Below, piece by piece: positions 1 through 6,828 of a stretch of DNA of 36,742 bases (positions within the stretch are counted from its first letter, which is position 1; each line of letters begins with the position of its first letter). The notes beneath the pieces were generated by a model. It did no database searches. It was not told the DNA's origin and saw only the letters and a program-made list of their open reading frames with translations. The DNA is from an uncultured Clostridia bacterium. Lineage in GTDB: Bacteria > Bacillota > Clostridia > Christensenellales > Borkfalkiaceae. Location of the stretch: contig CANQKF010000015.1 of assembly GCA_947624445.1 (NCBI GenBank), positions 1 to 36,742 on the forward strand, read 5' to 3'. A program made the position numbers and the translations under genes.

Positions 1-67
1 GAAACGAGATTCGAACCCGCGACATCCACCTTGGCAAGGTGGCGCTCTACCACTGAGCTATTCCCGC
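1..67 (-). tRNA. tRNA-Gly (GCC), 3' end cut by window edge
   Basis: On the minus strand the acceptor arm begins GCGGGAA, followed by a D arm with GCTC/GAGC, an anticodon arm CCACC-TTGCCAA-GGTGG and a T loop GGTTCGAAT. The loop places GCC as the anticodon, which reads GGC/GGU glycine codons. About seven acceptor bases and the CCA lie beyond base 1. It follows tRNA-Val by 23 nt and probably shares its transcript. Confidence 0.95.
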
Positions 68-90
68 ATAAAAAGCTTTCCGCACTGTAT

Positions 91-166
91 TGGTGGAAGT
101 TATAGGGATCGAACCTATGACCCCTTGCTTGTAAGGCAAGTGCTCTCCCGGCTGAGCTAAACTTCC
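91..166 (-). tRNA. tRNA-Val (UAC)
   Basis: This is a complete 76-nt cloverleaf on the minus strand. It has acceptor GGAAGTT/AACTTCC, D stem GCTC/GAGC, anticodon arm CTTGC-CTTACAA-GCAAG with anticodon TAC, a T loop GGTTCGATC, discriminator A and an encoded CCA at 91-93. It is the first gene of a tRNA-Val/tRNA-Gly transcript driven by the promoter at 179-207. Confidence 0.96.
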
Positions 167-178
167 GATTGCTTGATA

Positions 179-207
179 AATATACCACAATCACGGCGAG
201 ATTGCAA
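179..207 (-). promoter_or_regulatory. Promoter of the tRNA-Val/tRNA-Gly unit
   Basis: Minus-strand TTGCAA (207-202), a 17-nt spacer and TATATT (184-179). TGG directly before the -10 gives an extended -10. The -10 lies 12 nt before the tRNA-Val 5' end. Confidence 0.75.
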
Positions 208-301
208 GCGTTTTTCTTCGGAAAACGCAAATTTTTTATTTTTTTTACAGATCGCGGTCGGCAGAGCGGCACAGCGCACGGCATTCGCGCTTCTTTGCGC
301 T

Positions 302-358
302 GTTCCGACGCGGGCAAAACCCGCGGATTTCGGTTGACAACGCGGGTGCGTCGTGCTA
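302..358 (+). repeat. Degenerate copy of the secB-like promoter module
   Basis: This 57-nt stretch matches about 31412-31468 with four visible mismatches. It includes the arms CGCGGG, CCCGCG and CGCGGG and a perfect TTGACA (334-339). The -10 is TACGAA (357-362) instead of TATAAT, so the promoter is probably dead. No gene follows it. Confidence 0.75.
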
Positions 359-435
359 CGAAGCGCGGCACCGCCCCGACCGAAATTTCTTTTGTTTCTA
401 CTAAAGTCCGCACGAGCGCGTAGCGCGAAATAAGA

Positions 436-509
436 ATCCCGAAGTACGAAGTCCGTTTTCCAACATCGACCAGCGGGATTCTTCGGGGGCTACGCCCCCT
501 CTGAATGAC
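436..509. repeat. 74-nt dispersed repeat, copy 1
   Basis: It matches 3210-3283 over its full 74 nt with about six mismatches. The end carries a small hairpin, GGGGGC-TAC-GCCCCC. It resembles the CATCCTGA...CTGAATGAC type of intergenic repeat seen in many bacterial genomes, whose spurious translations contain VILNESEGS-like strings. No transposase is linked to it. Confidence 0.75.
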
Positions 510-804
510 GTGTTTGCCCTCTCGGGGTCTTTCCCCCCATCCGTCACGGCTGCGCCGTGCCACCCTCCCCCCAGTGTGGGTAGGGCTTGGGGTTCCCCCC
601 TCCGTTACCGTTAAACTGCAAAGTTGCAAGTAAGACAAGGAATGCGAGGCTTTTCGACGGGAGTGTACTTTGCCGTACACGACCGCCCCGAGCGCAGCTT
701 CTATTTGTGCACAAGCTCGGCACGAGCCGTAGGCGAAGTAGTAAAACGCAGCATGACGATGTATTGCGCCGCTTATCCGCAGTTCGCCCGTACGCAGTCC
801 AGAC

Positions 805-834
805 AAAAAAACACCCACGGGGGGTGCCTTTTTT
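805..834. terminator. Bidirectional terminator after yraN
   Basis: Minus-strand stem GCACCC/GGGTGT (last pair G-T) with a short loop and then a run of T. The plus strand also ends in a T run, so it can act both ways. It lies at the 3' end of the yraN transcript. Confidence 0.75.
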
Positions 835-1196
835 CAAATATACGCATTCTCGAAATACTCCAGCTCCCCCTCCCACACCGACGCAACATCGAATCGAACG
901 GGGATCTCCCGCTTCATCGCGGAACAGTAGTAGAGCGCGATGCGGCGGTACCTATGTTGTTTTTCGCGGTCCACCGCCTCCGCGGGCAACCCGAAAGCGT
1001 CGCTCTCACGCGTCTTGACTTCCACGAAACAGGTGTAGCCGTCGGGGCTGAGCGCCACGATGTCCGCCTCGCCGAAGGGCGTCGTGTAGTTGCGCGCGAG
1101 GAGCTTATAGCCGTGCTTTTTGAGGTATTTCGCGGTCAGGGCCTCTCCCTTCCGTCCCAGAATTTTTTTACGAAGGTCCTGCGGTGAATTCTGCAT
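834..1196 (-). CDS. yraN: YraN/UPF0102 family endonuclease-like protein
   Basis: A 120-residue protein of the UPF0102 family, which has a PD-(D/E)XK nuclease-like fold and no firmly established cellular role. The conserved elements are visible: the N-terminal GRKGEALTAKYLKKHGY, then FGEADIVA and FVEVKTR, which supply the expected acidic and lysine active-site positions. The start at 1196 is chosen because GGGAG precedes the ATG by about eight bases and the resulting length matches the family; the longer open frame upstream runs inside rnhB. It overlaps the 3' end of rnhB by 61 nt, a typical rnhB-yraN arrangement, and is the last gene of the cluster. Confidence 0.9.
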   Translation of the reverse strand: MQNSPQDLRKKILGRKGEALTAKYLKKHGYKLLARNYTTPFGEADIVALSPDGYTCFVEVKTRESDAFGLPAEAVDREKQHRYRRIALYYCSAMKREIPVRFDVASVWEGELEYFENAYI

Positions 1197-1753
1197 ATTC
1201 CATACTCCCGGATCGCCGCGATATGCTCGGCGGTCCCGTAGCCGACGTTGCGGCAGAAGCCGTATTCGGGAAATTCGGCGTCGTAGCGGCACATGAGCTC
1301 GTCGCGGTAGACCTTGGCGAGGATACTTGCCGCGCCGATGCTGTAAACGAGGGCGTCCCCCTTCACGATGCTCCGCTGGGGCAGAGCGAGATCGAGGGTC
1401 ATGTTGCCGTCCGTGAGCACGAAATCGGCGATCGGCAGCCCCTCCACCGCCCGTTTCATCCCGAGGCGGGTCGCCTGCAAAATGTTGATCTCGTCGATCG
1501 TCTGCGCGTCGATCTCGACGATCTTATAGGCACGGGCAACTTCGCGGATGCGGGCGGCGAGCATCTCCCGCTTCTTTTTGGAGAGCTTTTTGGAGTCGTC
1601 CACCCCCGCGATGCGGAGCGTCTCCTCGCGCGGAAGCACGACGGCCGCACACACGACGGGACCCGCCAAAGGGCCCCTTCCGACCTCGTCCACACCCGCG
1701 ACGGCGGTGTATCCCCGCGCGAAATATTCGTTCTCGTAGGTCAAAAGATCCAC
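1136..1753 (-). CDS. rnhB: Ribonuclease HII
   Basis: A 205-residue RNase HII, which removes ribonucleotides and RNA from RNA:DNA hybrids during replication and repair in the cytoplasm. The signature DEVGRGPLAG (near residues 21-30) supplies two of the metal-binding acids. VLTDGN, GDALVYSIGAASILAKVYRD and the late PEYGF...GYGT block follow in family order. The start codon is GTG, preceded by a G-rich Shine-Dalgarno-like tract in the 12-nt gap after rbgA. The order rbgA-rnhB-yraN is the usual one in Bacillota. Confidence 0.97.
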   Translation of the reverse strand: MDLLTYENEYFARGYTAVAGVDEVGRGPLAGPVVCAAVVLPREETLRIAGVDDSKKLSKKKREMLAARIREVARAYKIVEIDAQTIDEINILQATRLGMKRAVEGLPIADFVLTDGNMTLDLALPQRSIVKGDALVYSIGAASILAKVYRDELMCRYDAEFPEYGFCRNVGYGTAEHIAAIREYGICRIHRRTFVKKFWDGRERP

Positions 1754-1765
1754 AGCGTCCCCCCC

Positions 1766-2614
1766 TCAAATGAGCCCGACGGCGCGAAGATCGTCCTCGC
1801 CGTCGAAGGACACCCGCCCGAGCTTTCCCTTGCGGAGATCGTCGAGCACCGCCCGCTCGCCGCGCTCGTAGTCGTAGCCGCCCCGCGTGAGGAAGCCGCG
1901 CTTCTTGCAGACGGCGTCCAAGAGCTCCAACGGGGTCCCCTCCGCGGTGCCGTAGCGCGAAACAAGCGCCATGGGGTAGTTCTTTTGCATGGTCTCGAGG
2001 AGGAGTAGGGCGATCTCGTCGAGGGCGAGGATCTCATCGTTGAGGCTTCCGACGAAGGCGAGCCGCGCGGCGAGGTCCTGCCGTTCGCATGCGGGCGGCA
2101 TCGTGCCGGGCGTATCGAGAAGATCGAAGTCCCCGCACGCGACCCACTGCTTCGCGCGGGTCACGCCCGCCTTATCGCCGACCTGCGCTTTGCGGCTGCC
2201 CGCGAGCAGGTTGATGAGCGTGCTCTTGCCCGTGTTGGGGATGCCCGCGATCATGAAACGTACCCTGCCCGCGATCCCCTTCGCGCGATTGCGGGCGATG
2301 CGCTCCGCCGCGACCTCCGCCATGGCGCTCTTCAACGGGCGGACGAAGGCAGGCGTCGCCGAGACCGAGATCGCGGCCCTTCCCGCGGCACGGAGCAGCG
2401 CAGCGTCCTCCCTCCTTCCGTCGGCAAGATCGCTCTTGTTGAGCACGAAGAGCACGGGTTTTTGCCCCGCGAGCGCAAGCAGGCGGGGATTATAGCTCGC
2501 GGCGGGACAGCGGGCGTCGAGCACGAACACGACCGCGTCGCATAGCTTGAGATTTTCCTCCATCATGCGCATGGCCTTCGCCATGTGCCCGGGATACCAT
2601 TGAATTACTTTCAT
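1766..2614 (-). CDS. rbgA: Ribosome biogenesis GTPase RbgA (YlqF)
   Basis: A 282-residue circularly permuted GTPase that acts late in 50S subunit assembly. The N-terminus IQWYPGHMAKAM is the family hallmark. The G motifs come in permuted order: G4 NKSD near residue 57, then G1 GIPNTGKST, then G3 DTPG; a helical C-terminal domain follows. The ATG at 2614 begins the conserved N-terminus; a GTG at 2629 is in frame but would start inside the repeat hairpin. No good Shine-Dalgarno sequence precedes either, because repeat copy 1 ends about 10 nt before the ATG. Its usual upstream neighbour rplS is missing, replaced by the repeat block. Confidence 0.95.
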   Translation of the reverse strand: MKVIQWYPGHMAKAMRMMEENLKLCDAVVFVLDARCPAASYNPRLLALAGQKPVLFVLNKSDLADGRREDAALLRAAGRAAISVSATPAFVRPLKSAMAEVAAERIARNRAKGIAGRVRFMIAGIPNTGKSTLINLLAGSRKAQVGDKAGVTRAKQWVACGDFDLLDTPGTMPPACERQDLAARLAFVGSLNDEILALDEIALLLLETMQKNYPMALVSRYGTAEGTPLELLDAVCKKRGFLTRGGYDYERGERAVLDDLRKGKLGRVSFDGEDDLRAVGLI

Positions 2615-2623
2615 AGGATATAT

Positions 2624-2793
2624 GTTCACGAAATTTCTTGTTCCAAGAAATTTCCGTGAGGGATTAATTTAGAACATTTCTCAATTTTATCGACCACATA
2701 CCTCGACGTTTTCACGGACAACAAGCGCATGAATGCGCAAATGGAGGCGCGCAGCGCAAAAGCGTGGTTTTGCTCGCGCAAGGGAGTTTGAGA
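2624..2793. repeat. Tandem repeat unit, copy 1 (abuts rbgA)
   Basis: First of three copies, here 170 nt to the next copy, with a conserved core of about 118 nt. It opens on the plus strand with a long inverted repeat, CACGAAATTTCTTG / CAAGAAATTTCCGTG. About 70 nt later comes a perfect GCGCAT-GA-ATGCGC hairpin. The tail is not shared with the other copies. Confidence 0.85.
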
Positions 2794-2960
2794 GTTCACG
2801 AAATTTCTTGTTCCAAGAAATTTCCGTGAGGGGTTAATTTACTACATTCCCCCACTATTTCGGCCACATACCCCGCTGTTCTCAAAGACAACAAGCGCAT
2901 GAATGCGCAAATTGGGGCGCGCACGGCGGAAGTGAATTCCGCCTAACGCAAAAAGAGTAA
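2794..2960. repeat. Tandem repeat unit, copy 2
   Basis: Same order of elements as copy 1. The long hairpin is identical to copy 1, while the middle stretch (near 2843-2862) has diverged. The GCGCAT-GA-ATGCGC hairpin is intact. The tail contains its own short palindrome, GGCGGAA/TTCCGCC. Confidence 0.85.
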
Positions 2961-3081
2961 GTTCACGAAATTTCTCGTGCCGAGAAATTTCCGTGAGGGG
3001 TTAAATTAGAACATTTCTCGATTTTATCGGCCACATACCCCGACGTTCTCAAAGACAACAAGCGCATGAATGCGCAAATGG
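2961..3081. repeat. Tandem repeat unit, copy 3
   Basis: Core copy whose long hairpin reads ...TTTCTCG-TGC-CGAGAAA... where the other copies read ...TTTCTTG-TTC-CAAGAAA.... The T-A pair has become C-G on both arms, so pairing is kept. The GCGCAT-GA-ATGCGC hairpin is intact. It runs into unrelated sequence at about 3082. Confidence 0.85.
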
Positions 3082-3485
3082 GGTGAAAAACCCAAAAGTG
3101 TGATTTTTGGTTTTTCCGTGATTGGGAAAGCGGGTCCCCCCGTCATCCTGAACGAACGCGCCCCGCGCGAGGCTCTTTGTTTTCCTGTCATCCTGAACGA
3201 AAGTGAAGGATCCCGAGGTACGGAGTTCGCTTTCCAACATCGACCAACGGGATTCTTCGGGGGCTGCGCCCCCTCTGAATGACAAGTAAAACAGGGCTCC
3301 CTCTGAATGACACGGTGCCCATTGCGGGTTCCGCCGTCCCTGCCCCCCACCACCGCTTTGCGGAGCCTCCCTCCGATGGGGGTAGGCCTTGGGGCGGAGC
3401 ATTCCCCCCTTTCAGGGAATAACATCCCCTCACCGCCTACGGCGGAGCTCCCTCTCAAGAAGGCACCAAGGGGCGGGGGCGTATA
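3082..3485. other. Gene-free repeat block after trmD
   Basis: No gene is supported. It holds two partial TCATCCTGAACGA strings (near 3142 and 3188), the second copy of the 74-nt repeat, two CCTCTGAATGAC strings, and a GC-rich stretch resembling 545-610. Open frames across it have no family motifs and are explained by the repeats. No trace of rplS was found by eye. Confidence 0.6.
3210..3283. repeat. 74-nt dispersed repeat, copy 2
   Basis: It matches 436-509 with about six mismatches over 74 nt and ends with the hairpin GGGGGC-TGC-GCCCCC. The TCATCCTGAACGA string that often precedes this type of element lies just upstream here and is absent from copy 1. Confidence 0.75.
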
Positions 3486-4151
3486 TCATTTTAACAGGTC
3501 GGGGCGGTTCTTGCGGGTGACGGCGAGCGCCTGCTCGTGCCGCCACTTGTCGATCTCGGCGTGGTTGCCGCTCCGCAAAATTTCGGGCACCGTGCGACCT
3601 CTGTACTCCACGGGCCGCGTGTATTGCGGGTACTCCAAAAGCCCCTCGGAAAAGCTCTCATCGACGAGCGAAGCGGGCGAAAGCACCCCGTCGATATACC
3701 GCGCCACGCAGTCGGTGAGCACCATGGCGGGAAGCTCCCCGCCCGTAAGCACATAGTCGCCAATCGAGAGCTCTTCGTCGATGAAGAGGTCGATCGCGCG
3801 CTGGTCGACGCCCTCGTAGTGTCCGCAGAGAAGCACGAGGGACTCCTCCCCGGCAAGGGCGATGACGTGCGTCTGATCGAGCCGCCGCCCCTTGGGCGAG
3901 AGATAGATCCTGCGGGCCCTGTGGTCGGGATCGACCGCCTCGATCGCGCTCCCGATGGGCTGCGCCATCATGACCATGCCCGCGCCGCCGCCGAAGGGAT
4001 AGTCGTCGCACTTCTTGTGCTTATCCTCGGTGTAATCGCGCAGATCCACGACCTCGAGCTCGAATTTGCCCGCCTTTTGCGCGCGGCCCATGATGCTCGC
4101 TTCGAGCGCCGTAAACATTTCGGGAAAGAGCGTGAGCACTGTGATCTTCAT
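3486..4151 (-). CDS. trmD: tRNA (guanine-37-N1)-methyltransferase TrmD
   Basis: A 221-residue SPOUT methyltransferase that makes m1G37 in tRNAs with G36, preventing +1 frameshifts. The deep-knot motifs are present: LLCGHYEGVDQR and LSIGDYVLTGGELPAMVLTD, with the AdoMet-binding region in between. The N-terminus MKITVLTLFPEMF is diagnostic, and the start has AAGGA upstream. It overlaps the stop of the preceding membrane protein as ATGA, showing translational coupling. It is slightly shorter than many homologues, ending soon after the family's C-terminal helices. Downstream, where rplS would be expected, comes the repeat block. Confidence 0.97.
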   Translation of the reverse strand: MKITVLTLFPEMFTALEASIMGRAQKAGKFELEVVDLRDYTEDKHKKCDDYPFGGGAGMVMMAQPIGSAIEAVDPDHRARRIYLSPKGRRLDQTHVIALAGEESLVLLCGHYEGVDQRAIDLFIDEELSIGDYVLTGGELPAMVLTDCVARYIDGVLSPASLVDESFSEGLLEYPQYTRPVEYRGRTVPEILRSGNHAEIDKWRHEQALAVTRKNRPDLLK

Positions 4152-4798
4152 GACTTGTTTTCCTTGACGACGAACAAAAAACTGCAGATTGCGACCGCGA
4201 CCGTCGCGGCCGAGACCCCCGCAAGCGAGCACCCGACCCCCAACAGGTTCGTCGAGGCTTCGTGCAACAGAAACAGCACCTCGAACGCGGTCAAAAACAC
4301 GGACGCGGCCGCCGCATACGCGATGAGCAGGGCCGCCGCTGCCCTTCTCTTCTTTTTTACGGCAAACACGATCGCCGTCACGATGAAAAAGAGCGCGGGC
4401 CCGAGCACCAAAGAGAAGCCGATAAGTTCAATAAAATACGGCCAATCTGCGACGAAGGCAAGCGTCCGCGCGCTTGCGAACAGGGCGGCGCCCCCCAAAG
4501 CGAGCGCGAAGATGAGCATCAGGACCAATGTGACGGAGAGCGCCACGCCGCAGAGTTCTGCCGCGGAGCGCGCGCTTTGCACGGCGTGCGAGACGCCGAA
4601 GCGGTACAAGACGATCAAGCAGGCAACGCAGACCGCGCCGTAAAAGACGATCGCCGCGATGAGACCCGTCATCTCGACTTCATTGCGGTCGATCATACGG
4701 ATGACCCACACGAGAAAGGCCGCAAGCGGGATCGCGGCCGCGATCCAGAAGAGCCGTTTTCCGAGATCGCCCAAACTCTTCCCGAAAGCCCTGCCCAT
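4148..4798 (-). CDS. Six-helix membrane protein linked to ABC transporter
   Basis: A 216-residue protein of unknown function. Hydrophobic segments are visible at about residues 17-33, 43-67, 80-107, 117-145, 152-177 and 182-211, with a positively charged KKKRR stretch between the fourth and fifth. GGAGG stands four bases before the ATG, which fixes the start. It begins 10 nt after the ABC permease and ends in an ATGA overlap with trmD, so it is co-transcribed with both. By context it may be an accessory subunit of the ABC exporter; no family motif was recognised. Confidence 0.75.
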   Translation of the reverse strand: MGRAFGKSLGDLGKRLFWIAAAIPLAAFLVWVIRMIDRNEVEMTGLIAAIVFYGAVCVACLIVLYRFGVSHAVQSARSAAELCGVALSVTLVLMLIFALALGGAALFASARTLAFVADWPYFIELIGFSLVLGPALFFIVTAIVFAVKKKRRAAAALLIAYAAAASVFLTAFEVLFLLHEASTNLLGVGCSLAGVSAATVAVAICSFLFVVKENKS

Positions 4799-4808
4799 AC
4801 TTCCTCCG

Positions 4809-5621
4809 TTATGCGATGAGATTGACTTTATTGCGCAAAATGTAGCGCACGATGAAAATGCAGATGACGTCGGTGATGAGCTCCCCCGCAATGTCCAGCC
4901 ACACGGCGAGATGCTGCACCGCCGCCTCGGGCACCGCGCCGAGGATCGCCGTAGCGACGGGATCGACGATGAGCGCCTCCAAAAAGGCGATCCCGAATAC
5001 GACCGCGAGCGCGAGCACGAAGCACATCAGCTTGCGGCGGGAGGTGAAGAGCTGCCCCACCGAGAGCATGGCGTAGGCGACCAGCAGAAGGCTCGGCAGC
5101 GACAGGGCGGTGGAGATCGCGTTTTCCGCAAAGAGGAGGGGCGCCTCGCGGACGCGCGCGACGAGCTCGGAGAAGAGCTCCCCGAACACGCCCATGAATT
5201 CCTGCATCACATTGCTGTGCCAATCGATGATAAAGACGCACAGCGAGGCGGAGCTCACGACGGTGGCGAACAAGATGCCGAGAACGGCCGCGATGAGCTT
5301 GGACCAGACGATCTGCATGGGCGTCGCGGGGATGGAGAGCGTCATATAGCCCTCGCCCGTGAACATCGTGCGGTAAAAACGATGGACGCCCAGCCCGAAC
5401 GCGACCGCGACGAAGGAGAAGATGGCAAAGCCGTAGAAGAGCAGCGAGACGATCTGCAGGAGCGCCATGACATCCGAAGTCTTGCCGTCCGCGGTCGTCG
5501 TCGCCATCTGCACTGCGAGAAGGACGCGGCTCAACACCGCGAAGCAGACGACGGCGATCGCGATGCAAAACAGGATGCGGAAGAGCGCCCAAAGTTCGTG
5601 TTTCAAGAGTTTCTTTACCAT
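4809..5621 (-). CDS. ABC-2 type transporter permease
   Basis: A 270-residue integral membrane protein, probably the membrane half of an ABC exporter with the ATPase encoded just upstream. After a short cytoplasmic start (MVKKLLKHELWALFR, typical of ABC-2 permeases) there are about six hydrophobic segments. The TMFTGEGYMTLSIPATP stretch between helices 2 and 3 is a common feature of YtrC/YtrD-like and antibiotic-type ABC-2 permeases. The start overlaps the ATPase stop by 7 nt, consistent with coupling. The substrate cannot be deduced. Confidence 0.8.
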   Translation of the reverse strand: MVKKLLKHELWALFRILFCIAIAVVCFAVLSRVLLAVQMATTTADGKTSDVMALLQIVSLLFYGFAIFSFVAVAFGLGVHRFYRTMFTGEGYMTLSIPATPMQIVWSKLIAAVLGILFATVVSSASLCVFIIDWHSNVMQEFMGVFGELFSELVARVREAPLLFAENAISTALSLPSLLLVAYAMLSVGQLFTSRRKLMCFVLALAVVFGIAFLEALIVDPVATAILGAVPEAAVQHLAVWLDIAGELITDVICIFIVRYILRNKVNLIA

Positions 5622-6313
5622 CGGAATTCCTCCCGGAAGAGCTCGTCGAGGCTCTTGCCCGTCTGCTCCTTCACGGCGGCGACATCCTCGTCGAGGACGA
5701 CCTTGCCGCGGTTCAAAAAGATCGCATGCGTGAGGACGGGTTCGATGTCCGCGATGAGGTGGGTGCAGAGAAAGATCGTCGACCCGGGGGCGCGGTTGGT
5801 CATCACCGTCTCGAGAATGAAGTCGCGCGCGGCGGGATCGACGCCCGCGATGGGCTCGTCGAGGATATACAGCCGCGCATCCCGCGCCATCGTGAGGATG
5901 AGCGCGAGCTTTTCCTTGGTCCCCTTGGAGAGGGACTTGATCCTGTGCTTGAGGTCGATGCCCAGCCGCGCGAGCATGCCCTTGGCGCGGGCTTCGTCGA
6001 AATCCGCGAACATATCGCGGCTGAACGCGACCGCCTGCTCGACGCGCATCCACTCGGTGAGGAAGTTCGCGTCGGGGAGATAGGCCGTGATCGCCTTCGT
6101 CGCAGGGCAGGGCGCCTTGCCGTCGATGAGGATCCTCCCCTCGGTGGGTTGCAGCATGCCCATGGCGAGCTTGATGAGCGTGCTCTTGCCGCTGCCGTTG
6201 GGACCGAGCAACCCCACGACGCCGCCCGCTTCGATCTTCAGATCGACGCCGAGCAGCGCAGGGGATCTTCCGTAGCTCTTATAGAGCTTTTCACATTCAA
6301 AGATCGTCGCCAC
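5615..6313 (-). CDS. ABC transporter ATP-binding protein (YtrB-like)
   Basis: A 232-residue ATPase subunit. Walker A GPNGSGKST lies near residue 37, the signature is LSKGTKEK (a variant of LSGGQ, common in the YtrB-like group), Walker B is LYILDEPIAGVD, and the H-loop is CTHLIAD. The GTG start at 6313 is preferred because a strong GGAGGAG precedes it by six bases; an upstream in-frame GTG overlaps the end of rimM. It pairs with the downstream permease. These genes split rimM from trmD, which are normally adjacent, so the cassette looks like an insertion into an old operon. Confidence 0.9.
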   Translation of the reverse strand: MATIFECEKLYKSYGRSPALLGVDLKIEAGGVVGLLGPNGSGKSTLIKLAMGMLQPTEGRILIDGKAPCPATKAITAYLPDANFLTEWMRVEQAVAFSRDMFADFDEARAKGMLARLGIDLKHRIKSLSKGTKEKLALILTMARDARLYILDEPIAGVDPAARDFILETVMTNRAPGSTIFLCTHLIADIEPVLTHAIFLNRGKVVLDEDVAAVKEQTGKSLDELFREEFRW

Positions 6314-6330
6314 AAAATTCTCCTCCGAGG

Positions 6331-6828
6331 TCACAGGACCGCGACCTCATAATACCGTTTTTTATCCACCGTGATGCGGCGCGCCGCGAGATCCACGGAC
6401 AAAACGACGCCCGCCGCCGCGGGAAATAAGATCTCCCGCCCGCAGGATTCCATCGTGTAGATATCCGTGCCCGCCTTCGTCACATCCTTGAGCGTTCCGA
6501 GCGTTTCCCCCTCCGCGGTGACGATCTCCGCGCCGAGAAGGTCGGCGATGTAGTAGCTCCCCGCGGGGAGCTCGGGCGCCTCTTCGCGCGGAATCTCGAC
6601 GGCCTTCCCCCGCAGAAGTTCCGCCGCGTTGCGGTCGGGCACCCCCCGCAGGGCGAGATAGACCATGCCGTCCCCCGTGCGCACCGAGAGCACCTTGTAA
6701 GTTTCGCCGCCGATGAGCACGCTTTGGAAGGCGCGGAAGGTCTCCGCGCTGTCGGTAAAAGGTTTCACTTTGAGTTCGCCGCGGATCCCCTGCGGCTTCA
6801 AGACCGATCCCACGGTGAGCGTTTTCAT
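6331..6828 (-). CDS. rimM: Ribosome maturation factor RimM
   Basis: A 165-residue protein that binds ribosomal protein uS19 and aids maturation of the 30S head. The N-terminal RimM domain starts with VGSVLKPQGIRGELKVKPFTD. A PRC-barrel follows (from about residue 92: YYIADLLGAEIVTAEGETLG), ending in ILFPAAAGVVLSVDLAARRITV. The start overlaps the tmk stop as ATGA. rimM usually follows rpsP and a KH-domain gene; here it follows tmk, an uncommon order. Confidence 0.96.
   Translation of the reverse strand: MKTLTVGSVLKPQGIRGELKVKPFTDSAETFRAFQSVLIGGETYKVLSVRTGDGMVYLALRGVPDRNAAELLRGKAVEIPREEAPELPAGSYYIADLLGAEIVTAEGETLGTLKDVTKAGTDIYTMESCGREILFPAAAGVVLSVDLAARRITVDKKRYYEVAVL

Larger units (their letters stand above)
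208..804. other. Gene-free stretch with decayed and dispersed repeats
   Basis: No open reading frame here has a family signature, a good ribosome binding site or neighbours that support it. It holds a degenerate copy of a promoter module (302-358), one copy of a 74-nt dispersed repeat (436-509), a GC-rich stretch near 545-610 that loosely resembles 3365-3410, and a small inverted repeat GTGTAC/GTACAC near 664-681. The order of modules partly parallels that of 3130-3480, suggesting that both are accumulations of the same repeat families. Confidence 0.6.

Noticed and set aside
624-1187. A 187-codon plus-strand frame
   Set aside because: Its second half is antisense to yraN; the first half is repeat-like with no supporting site.
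2624-2660. The long repeat hairpin as a rho-independent terminator
   Set aside because: Neither strand has a T run after the stem.
2624-3081. A CRISPR array
   Set aside because: There are only three units of about 118 nt with hairpins inside, the spacing is 167-170 nt, the tails are not uniform spacers, and no cas gene is present.
3024-3458. A 144-codon minus-strand frame that might replace rplS
   Set aside because: It consists of dispersed repeat plus the start of repeat copy 3, with no bL19 motif and no ribosome binding site.
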